Under the pieces are notes generated by a model. It did no database searches and was not told the DNA's origin. It saw only the letters and a list, made by a program, of their open reading frames with translations. This document shows positions 1 to 9,100 of a DNA stretch of 11,304 bases, piece after piece. Position 1 is the stretch's first letter, and each line of letters starts with the position of its first letter. The stretch lies in contig NW_003142305.1 of NCBI RefSeq assembly GCF_000003605.2, forward strand, positions 621,940-633,243, given 5' to 3'. This DNA is from Saccoglossus kowalevskii. Lineage: Eukaryota; Hemichordata; Enteropneusta; Harrimaniidae. Made by a program: the position numbers and the translations under genes.

Positions 1-602
1 CTAACCGCAAAGACTCCGATTTTGTGCTTCGCACATGGGAGTCAATAATATCTCAATATTCAAGAAAGAAACAGTATTTCTGTGAAGATAGCAGGAGCGT
101 ATCCAACATCGTGTTTACATCGCCTGACTCCTAAGTTACACGGCGTGTGGTATATGAATACTAATTAGGACAGTTTGCACGCCACAAAACAGCTTAAAAA
201 GGGAGGCGCAATCACACTGTAGTAAGTATCTCTCTACATTCAGTGTGATTTTCAGAACATTTGGTGTCTTACATGACATGAAAACCATATATTGATTTCT
301 GTATACGCCGAAAACATTGATCAAAACCATGGCTCAAAAATGTCATTAACAACATTTCTTAATACAACACTTGAAACCATGCACAAGTTACATATAAAGT
401 AATTAATTAAACCATAATATTTTGTTTTAATTGCCGTAAAATCAACAAATTTTTTGTAGTAATGAATTATTCATTTATTTAAATGAGGACATAATGCAAC
501 CAATCGTGTCATGCAACTCACCGCCTGCACCAACATCAGTTTTTACATCTGTTTTAAGCCCCCATCAAAGAGACTTAAACTCCCTAACTTAATCCCCCAA
601 AG

Positions 603-676
603 TGTTCACATCTGTTTTATCTTACACTGCTGTAAATCACCCTTACATGAAGGAACACAAAAAACAGATGTGAACA
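603..676. repeat. 16-bp perfect inverted repeat with nested small hairpin
   Basis: Arm 603-618 (TGTTCACATCTGTTTT) is the exact reverse complement of 661-676. The 42-base spacer holds a second stem, TTACA (622-626) and TGTAA (631-635) around CTGC. A partial third copy of the arm (ACATCTGTTTTA) occurs in direct orientation at 547-558. Too short for a microRNA precursor; it could be the remains of a small inverted-repeat transposon or a structured RNA. Confidence 0.7.
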
Positions 677-1025
677 TGATAATGTACAGTCATACTCCAA
701 GGACAATTGCATAAGTATTATATAAGTATTACTCAACTTCCATGACATACTTATATTGATGGAACACAGGCTACATGTACCAGTACATATTGAAACTGGA
801 TGACATTATTCAGTTGGTTGCCAAAAACCTAATTAGACCAGTGAAAATGCACAGAATGTAATAATAATAAAATTGAAGATGAGATTCATTTTATCACATC
901 ATGCAAACTACATGTATATACTGGTACTGAATCCAGATATATAATGTATTTATTTTTCTGAAAATCAGACAATAACTGAGAAGTTATCAATAAACTACAG
1001 TACACATAAGCAACACACTCTTTTT

Positions 1026-1054
1026 GGATAAACCATGGAGCTCCATGGATAAAC
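1026..1054. repeat. 16-bp palindrome overlapping an 8-bp direct repeat
   Basis: CCATGGAGCTCCATGG (1033-1048) is a perfect palindrome. GGATAAAC occurs at 1026-1033 and again at 1047-1054, overlapping its ends. No known function. Confidence 0.6.
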
Positions 1055-2040
1055 TAACTGACTATACAAAAACAGCAACATCAATAAGGGAGATACAATA
1101 AGGAACCATTCCTTGACTGACTTTTCATTGTTAAACCTTTACATTTTGAAATAAAAACTTTATTACATTTTTTTACCAAACTAGAAATGTACTGGTGTTT
1201 CTTTACAATAGTAATTATATCAAGCCTTTTTACCTGGCAACAAATACTTGGAATTCATACATTACATGACAAAAAAGGAATAAAGTTCCAGTTAACTAAA
1301 TCATGCATGATTTTACATTAACTGCAAAAATGCTGGTTGACCCAAGGTTGACCAGACACATTTTTACACTCCTTTTCTTGAAATAAAATACTAATGGCCC
1401 AGTCACTGGGTACAGGCAGTTGTCTGCAATTTAATGAACACCTTATGAAGCAGACATCGTCTAATGGTGTTCCTGTCTAAACTTTTTTACCCTTTGTGTG
1501 CCTAAGTCAACTTCAGACACACTATAGGTCAGTTTATTGTATGCACTTTTCCACATAAAACTAGAAGCAAAGTCACATTTTGTTTTGGGGTCCAAAATTA
1601 AAATTGAATTCAGTGAAAATAACAGAAAATGCGACTAAATTTATGTTGGAATAAAAAGTTAGGGCTCAAAGGTTTAAAGAAACAAGCCAGGAATTGACCC
1701 ATAGTGCAGATATGTACAATTTCAACCTCAATACTTTAAGCAAAGACAGACAGCAGACACTCGTTACCTTTAATAATCAGTGAAACCTGATTTCAAATAA
1801 TTAGTATACTGCCCCGTATTATATTTCTACGAAATACACTAAGAGGATTGATTTATCAAAGAAAGGTAACTAACAATCCTGTGGGACTTGGTGACTCCCG
1901 GGGTGAAACTAAAACAAGAACTCTATGCTCCGACTGATGTTACTAATTTGTTGGCAATAACATATCGCGTTGATATTATTTTCATGGTAGACAGGTGAAG
2001 CTGCTATAATTATCTTCAGTTTAATTCAATTTAAAGTCTG

Positions 2041-2340
2041 TTTTCGTGAAGCTGACTTATGAACGGATATAGTGCCTGAGTGAATCAAAAATTGTTGACA
2101 AATTGCAGAGCACAGTTGTTTATGTCGCCGACTGGGCACGACGCGATTATAGTAACAGCTCAATCTATGTAGATGGTCAAGGTCACGCGGGCGACTGCGA
2201 TCGACACAGTCTTTAAGAGAGTCGTTCACGTTTACGGTTTAATCTCAAGATATTTTGTAAAGTTGACAGTGGAACAAAACTCCTTGTCAAACACGTTTAC
2301 TCAAAGACGACGACATCCGATCTCATCATGCCATGCTATG
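2041..2340. promoter_or_regulatory. CpG-rich block, likely regulatory, with TCAAGGTCA nuclear-receptor site
   Basis: I count about 19 CpG in these 300 bases against about 4 in a typical 300-base stretch of the window (for example 3541-3840). This suggests DNA that escapes germline methylation, as at promoters. TCAAGGTCA at 2177-2185 is a perfect extended half-site of the ERR/SF-1 nuclear-receptor type. ORFs of 67 codons (minus) and 75 codons (plus) overlap here; neither resembles a protein I know and I do not call them genes. A young repeat is an alternative explanation. Confidence 0.4.
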
Positions 2341-2537
2341 GCAAAAGAACTTACCAGAATTACATCTGAACTCCTCTGGAAGAAGAAAAATCTTCATTAA
2401 TTAACCCAAGCCATAAAAAGAAATGTAGGAGATAGACGATGAAACACCAGAAGCGTTCCCTTATTAGCACGATGCGAATCTATGAACAGGAAGATATCCA
2501 ACACACAATCTCTGTTGACCCCGTGTGAGTGATCCTC

Positions 2538-2545
2538 ATTTGCAT
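2538..2545 (+). promoter_or_regulatory. Octamer motif ATTTGCAT (POU-type)
   Basis: Exact octamer next to the CpG-rich block, 430 bases before the PEX16 start. It is a known POU-domain binding sequence found in histone, snRNA and other promoters. An exact 8-mer is expected by chance every few tens of kb on either strand in neutral DNA and more often in AT-rich DNA, so function is a guess. Confidence 0.25.
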
Positions 2546-2879
2546 ATACAAACGTTGTTGAGGTTCAAAGTTCAAAACAAGAATAAATGTAATGTACGGT
2601 AATGGGGACCAAGTTATTCCTTATACTTATTGCTTCTTCTATTTTTGTGACATGTTTCTATCAAATCTCGTCTGTGTTTTCGAAACATTCGGCAACCACG
2701 ACTTGACGACTAAAAACGCAATCTGTACACGTTGTTTTGGTTTTCTTTACAATGATAACATTAGAACATTTATAGCTACGTGTTCGATAATTTAAGTAAA
2801 ATCAAGGTCTGTTATTTGTTTTATCTTGCTGAAATAAATTACGATACATTCATATTACATTTATTATAACCTTACTCAA

Positions 2880-2977
2880 ACACACATTGGTTAAATTATA
2901 TTATATACTATGGCCTTTTTTTAAGACTCCTGTTTCACTCGTGCTGTAAATAGTGGAATTGAATCAGTCTTGCAGCT
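2880..2977 (+). promoter_or_regulatory. Putative PEX16 core promoter and 5' leader
   Basis: Inverted CCAAT box (ATTGG, 2886-2890) followed by an AT-rich TATA-like stretch (TTATATAC, 2901-2908), about 70 bases before the start codon. Position is plausible but both motifs are weak in such AT-rich DNA. The transcription start could instead lie farther up, near the CpG-rich block, with an untranslated first exon. Confidence 0.25.
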
Positions 2978-3152
2978 ATGGAGGAATCAAGTTCTGCTTG
3001 TGGAAGGCTTCAGTTTCAGCGGGTATTCTTTGCCAAAATATCAGCGAAGTACAGGAATTACTGTAAAACATACAGACAATGGGTGGGCAAAAACCCAGAA
3101 GTCGCATCCCAGATCGAACACACAGTCAAAATCGTATCTTACTTGATTGCAG
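2978..3152 (+). CDS. PEX16: PEX16 coding exon 1 (residues 1-58 plus first base of Gly59)
   Basis: The ATG at 2978 lies in a good start context (GCAGCT before, G at +4), and an in-frame TGA at 2960-2962 rules out an upstream start in this exon. Residues 22-58 align with the N-terminus of human PEX16 through the [17 protein letters not shown]...SYLIAG segment. The first about 20 residues ([18 protein letters not shown]) have no counterpart in the human protein. The exon ends in phase 1 at GCAG|GTAAAA. The open frame runs on into the intron to about 3208, but those codons are not conserved. Confidence 0.93.
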
Positions 3153-6100
3153 GTAAAATTGTAAGCTCTAAGTTTTCATTCCTCCATCATCACCCGGCAA
3201 CTCTATAGTTTCGAAATAATGATAACAATGATCAACTATTTTTCGCACCTGATTGCTAGAAATGTATTATGTACATTACTTGAAGAAAAATCAATACTTC
3301 AATGGATTTAATCTTTGGCAGATGAGATCTAGATATATACACATGACTATTATAGCCCTTCGAAGACAGGGTCCAGGCTTAAGCTTCCTTGGGGGCTGTA
3401 GGAAAGCTCCTACTATAACAGTGCTGAACTCAAATTATTAGGATTACTAACGCAAATCTGTTTAATGTTTATTCCAGTGTCCTTCTATATTTGTAAAGCG
3501 AGCATCGTATATTATTTTTTGCATTTTTAAATATTCTTTGATATAAGGATTTGTAAGATGAAGGTATGCAAGGGTGTGATAAGCATGCAATGAAAATCAC
3601 ATGCAAATTAAAAAAAAAGTCACACGAATTGTAATATGATTTCAAAATATGAACACAAAACTAGTTAGTCTGTGAATGAACTCGTTCATTTTCATCTCGG
3701 ACTATTTTTGGTACCAATAGTGTCCTGGCTTATTTGCAAGGCCTGTATTACATGTATTTTTGGTTTTTGTATGTGGCACCCTATGATATTTGATTAGCTA
3801 TGATATTTGATTAATGCACATTGAATAGCGTTGTTTTAAATTGCTCACACAGCACAAAGAGTTTGCATGAAGAGTTTTTCTTCTTATGAGATCTTCATCG
3901 CATATCCGTGTACATAGTTATGAAATTTGCATACCCACTTTCCAGAATTACTGTATCCATGGTATTCTGGGATGCTATTTGTCAGAACAAATAATTTGAT
4001 TACTATGGATTAAATGGAAATATTGTTTTCATAGCCTTACAAAGGGTGTAATTGGGTTTGCATAATGCATTTGGGATCTGTATCCCATGTCACCAATTAT
4101 AGTTGCATTTACTTCCAGGCATACACCATCTACATTGTATGTTTTAGTTTATGTATATCTGTAGATGATTTCACCTTCTAATTGTATTTGCAGGAATAAT
4201 TGCATGTATTTGATGATCTAAGATCTAGATCATATCAAAAATAAATGTATTCCCATGTAGGGTTCAAAATTCACAGCAATTACCTAGATGCTCTTTTAAA
4301 TAATCAAACATTTCCTTTATAACTCCAGTCATTTGAGGTCAAGTTATTGATAATAGATAGCCTTAGAGAGAAAAAATGGAAACACTGAAATCACCTGAGC
4401 TGCTTCAAAATAAGTTCCTCACACACACATCAGTAAAGTAAATCATGTTTTTTCTACAGGAACAATTTTCATAGCTAAGTTACTTATATTTTGTAATATT
4501 TTAATTAATTCGTTTGTTATTTGTTTTTTTTATTGTATTTCAAATCTGTATTGTGTGTTTTATTCAAAATTGTACATTTAATAATAAGAATGTTATTAAG
4601 TTTATATGTACTTTTTGCTACTGCATAGAAAGACAGAAGAGTCAAAATGATGTCATCACTTCTTATGTTTCAGTGACACAGAACTTACTATTAAAATCAA
4701 AATACATGTAATTGAGATGAAAATATTTTCTTTCGTAGGACGGTTTGATAGATCACAGGAACTGGCAGAGCTAGGTAAGTAATAGTTAAGAAATTAGCAT
4801 TTGCTACTACCGGGTATTGAAGTGAAGTTATTCACTTAAGTTGTTGGTACCCAGTAAGTGTGAATAGAGAAAAGAATCGGCTGAAATACACTGTGGTCAG
4901 TTGACCAGCTGATCCCTGACCCCAAATAGGATTGTTTTGTTTTTACAACAGTGATTAACAAAAAAGTAGGCACAGCCGAATATTCAGAGTGTTGTCACGC
5001 TGCCACGAGCTAATTGCCATTTATTAATGATCATTATTTACAATACAATAATACAATGTATAAATAACTACACCAAGTACCCTGTAACCGGCACAAAAAG
5101 CGGTGTAGAAAAAACCAAAGCTAAAAAAAACCACGTAATGAAGGGGAAAAATAAGCCTGGAAATCTACACCCGCCACATGCTGAATGCGCCTGAGGGAGG
5201 GCGGCGGGTTTCACCCTTATATATTCTAAGCGAAAAAACAAAATATGCATGCTCCCCAAAAGCTCTTGAAATGCTAGAAAATAATTAAAAAATAAATACA
5301 CACTTGACGAGCTGCTGGCTGTGATGTGGCAACGCCTAGACTGACCAAGTCACACAATGCACTCCCACAAGCCAATGCGGTATGCCAAATGCGCCCTCTA
5401 ACAGGTGCCACCAAAACATCTATTTCTGGCTTTACTTCGTAACGCAAGAAATAACATGTGTTGGTTGTTGGATTTTTTTTATAAAGGGGCATTTGTTTTT
5501 CTTTATTAGGTACAGTGAGTGGTTATGTTTTTACATGTAGCAAAATATAGTTTCTCTGAGGCGCATCTATCATTTGTTTTTTCAACCCACTGATCTCTAA
5601 ATACTTAAAACTTTATTTCAAGAAACATGACACATAGAAATGTACTGATCATACATAATTGTATATTATCATACTATCTCAGGCTAATTTGCCATTTTAA
5701 ACTACATTTATCTTAATTTTCTTTAACTTTTTATTTTTGTTACTGTTTTTAAAATTTATTACATATAACAGCCTAAAATGATTTGTTAACTTTCGTTATG
5801 GTGTAATAAATGAAATTATTATTATTATTTAATTATTATTATTATTACCGGGTATGTTTACATTTCTATCCTGCAAATATTTCATTTTCACTCTTCTATT
5901 CTGGGTTGTGAATATTCATTTTTTTGTTTACTCCTGTCAGTTAGTAGCACCTTACCCAATATATCACTAGAATTCTATGTATTACCGGGGTATATAAATA
6001 TAGATTCTAGAGTGCCATCATGGTCATTTGCACATCCAGATTAGACACAATCCATCATGGTGCTCATGAAGTATCAGTAGATTATATCGTCACAGTGTAC

Positions 6101-9100
6101 TCACAATGCTTTACTTTCATTCTCTCATTAATTAATTATTAATTATATATGTTGTGGCTTCATATATTATATGATACAATTATAATCAGGGGTTTTCCTA
6201 GAAAAAAATAACAAGGGGAGCACATATAGGCGAGGGAGCAGAGCGAGAATAGCTAGCACAGAAACAACATGTCGGATCGACCTGGAAACACCATATCGGA
6301 AGGTTTCTGCATCGTTTCAACGGTGTATCTATCGCCATCGAAATATTTTTGGAGTAATTTTAGTGTATTTGGTGTCCAGACACATTGTCAGCTGGTGTTG
6401 CTGGGAAGTTTTCACGGAGAAAAATATATTTGAGAAAGATTTCATGTATGGCAGCACAGAAGTGCGCGGCTCAAGAAATATATTTACGACTTGAAAGTTT
6501 AATCAGCAATTCAGTAAGAGGGCACCTGCCGAAAGTATCAGGACACTGCGTCCCTGTTCCCTGGTTTAAAAAAAACCTGATAATTATAGATTTTTCTAAT
6601 TTGGTTATTCATCTATCTTTGATTTGTTTCAGTGTATGCGTCATCAAGTTTATTAGTTTATATTAACGACAATATTCTCAGAAGAGCATCAAAGCTTAAA
6701 CTAAAACTGGTAAGAGACAGACATGGACAATGTAAACTGAAGAATATCCACTTTGTTAAAACAGAATAAAAAAGAAAATTCCATTAAAAGTTGCTGTTGT
6801 ATTTTATACTTTGTGCCTTGTACAGATAACGTATTTCTGTGATCAAACTGTTACAGTCACTTTGCAAGTCCCATTTACCGTAAATGAAAAAGCAACCCAA
6901 CTAGCAGCACTGCATTATAGCTGACTGTTTTGTAAACAAATAACAATGTTTATAGTTAAAATGGAACAGTTTTTTTATGGTACTGGACTACCGGTATTCT
7001 GATAATAATAATAATAATAATAACTTTATTGCCTCCGTGAAAAAAAATTTACATATGATAAGTACAGGAAAAAAGAGTTTTAAAATAATAACAAGATATA
7101 TGTGAGAATTGTACAAAAAACAAACAAACTTAACTAGTATTTAAATGTTAAATAAATCTTTTTGTTGTGTAAATATAATTGGCAAGTTCTATAATTATGC
7201 CAGGATCTTTGCTTGAGAGTATATATGTGAACTGTATATTTTTATTGTTTCGATGAAAGTAGTGTCATAATTTTTTGGATGAAATTTTCCCTGTGTGTGT
7301 TATATTTAGGGCAATTCAATAGTGAATGTTGCTGCTGAGCTATATTACAATTCTACTGGTTGGATTGCTTTTTTTTGTTTACATTAAATGATAGATTTAA
7401 AGGGTGCTGTGTTAGAAACTATCACTATGGTGATAGTATTATGTAATCTGTGAACAATATTTTGCAGTGGCAGGGTAAGAAATGCTCAAGTACTTGGCAT
7501 TTAATGAAAGAATTGTTTTTATCTGTAGCCACCACGCTCACAATATCGTTTGATGTCTTGGCTAACTATGATAGAATATATTGAAGTATTTGTTGAAATA
7601 GCAGCTAAGCGATTATGGGGAGAAACTGGTAGATGGATTGTTATTGTTATTATTCAGTTAATAAAGTAAGTACTGCTTGAAGTCTAGACAACTGTAGTTG
7701 AGTCCAACTTATTATCTGAAAATTATTGTTACATTACTTTGTTTTGTCGTAATTTGTTCACCAGTAGATAGATAGATAGAATTGTTTATTTGGAACGTAC
7801 CAATGAAATCTTGAGTAAAGTCCAAAAATATCAATAACAAAACAAAACGTTCAGAACAACTAAAACTTACAGTACTAAAACATATCAAGAACATAGAAAA
7901 TAAATTTTGCAAAAATGCTAAGAATGAAAAAATCATTACTTGAAACAATAATAGGAAATAATTCATCCATGCTATAAAATTGTCTGATTACAAATGTCGC
8001 TCGCTGATCAACACTATCTCATGACACCGCTGATGCAAGTTATTTTATTAAGACTCACATATATGTAAATAATATTTAACAGCAGCAGGTTCAGATCAGA
8101 TGCTTCAGATCTTCTATCATTTGGTGTTACAAGTATTGAATGTCTGAACAAATATATTGTGGATGCTCTAAGTATCATTCAGTATGGAGAGTGGACTAAC
8201 ACTGTAGTGGTTTCCAAAATAAATTTGCAGGTGATAATGTTCAACCAAGCCTGGCTACATGTCTCTATTATAGTGTAGTAAATTTCCATAATGCAAATAT
8301 GTGGAGATAGTCGCGTAGCCCTGACATGATACTCTCTATGTTTGCAGGGCTACCCTGAGAGCAACATTGTTAGTTGTTGAAAAAGTTGGTATCCAGTCTT
8401 TGCCTCCACTATTTCCACTGAATCGTGAGAAAGACATACATATACCTGAGAACGGTGACTCAATAGAAGAGGATGAACTCACTCAGTCAGGCATTGATGA
8501 ACAAAATGAAACCTATGAAGATTTTGAACAAATATACAGAGAATGTGATGAAAATAAAGAGGATGAGAAAAACAAAGCAGCAACATTTGTTGGTAAAAGG
8601 TCTGGAAGAGTAGTGAGGACTTTAAATGCTGGTTAGTTTTAATTTTAATCATATATTGGGATAAGTGCACTCATTAGTACATAACATTGAACTCATAGTT
8701 ACTGCTAAAGCACAGAAATAATACAGAATATAATAATATGTATGGTAAATAACGAACTAACAAGATTAAACGCATGCTCTAAATTGCCTCCCCACATTCC
8801 ACAGCACACCTTCTTCTTGGCCAGCGGGCATTTTTTCGTAGCATTGTAAAACCTTATTCTGAAATTTCATCTTGACTCAATGAATCAAGAAATATTTTTC
8901 TGCTTCCAGTGCCTAGTGCTGGAATCCAGTTCAAAAGAATTTTGTTATTTGATACATTTTTTCATCTGATCATTTTATTCATCAATTCTCAGCTCCCCCA
9001 CTACTCAATAGGACATGGAATTTGCCGTCAACTGAAACCACTGAAAAAGAAGAACCCTGGTCTAAATATCTACCACCAACAGAACTTAGCAAAAACCGAA

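Larger units (their letters stand above)
1..2039. other. Noncoding flank upstream of PEX16
   Basis: No ORF, tRNA or recognisable protein remnant on either strand. Contents are AT-rich sequence, an imperfect hairpin at 12-43, the strong inverted repeat at 603-676, short ATA runs near 861-872, and a 16-bp palindrome at 1033-1048 flanked by GGATAAAC copies. A minus-strand AATAAAG (plus-strand 1159-1165) could end a transcript running leftward, but no coding exon supports one. Confidence 0.5.
4775..6632 (+). other. PEX16: PEX16 intron 2, rich in transposon remains
   Basis: Longest intron in the window (1858 bases). It starts GTAAGT and ends TTTGTTTCAG. It holds the solo-LTR candidate (4990-5403), a retroelement 3' end with an ATT tail (to 5847) and the element with 7-bp duplications (6178-6588). 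AT-rich DNA between them shows nothing further. Confidence 0.85.
6710..7528 (+). other. PEX16: PEX16 intron 3
   Basis: Starts GTAAGA, ends ATCTGTAG. Roughly half is the minus-strand LINE 3' fragment (7002-7375). An 8-bp stem with a 4-base loop (7418-7437) lies 91 bases before exon 4. Confidence 0.85.

Noticed and set aside
12-43. Hairpin GACTCC...GGAGTC with inner TGTGC/GCACA as an RNA gene
   Set aside because: The two stems are separated by an uneven internal loop and match no tRNA, snRNA or histone stem-loop pattern.
2026-2400. Overlapping ORFs of 67 (minus) and 75 (plus) codons in the CpG-rich block
   Set aside because: No recognisable motif, no clear splice borders that continue either frame, and the two frames overlap. 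The open frames are explained by the higher GC content.
3398-3413. Stem GTAGGA-AAGC-TCCTAC as a regulatory RNA
   Set aside because: A 6-bp stem is common by chance and nothing around it supports function.
4989-5462. GTGTT at 4989-4993 and 5458-5462 as a target duplication
   Set aside because: The sequence inside has no inverted or LTR-like ends at those points; a 5-base match over this span is easily chance.
5274-5492. 72-codon minus-strand ORF
   Set aside because: It overlaps the solo-LTR candidate and continues past its end; no domain is recognisable.
6385-6666. 93-codon plus-strand ORF running into exon 3
   Set aside because: Crosses the putative MITE and the exon 3 acceptor in a frame different from PEX16; no conserved residues.
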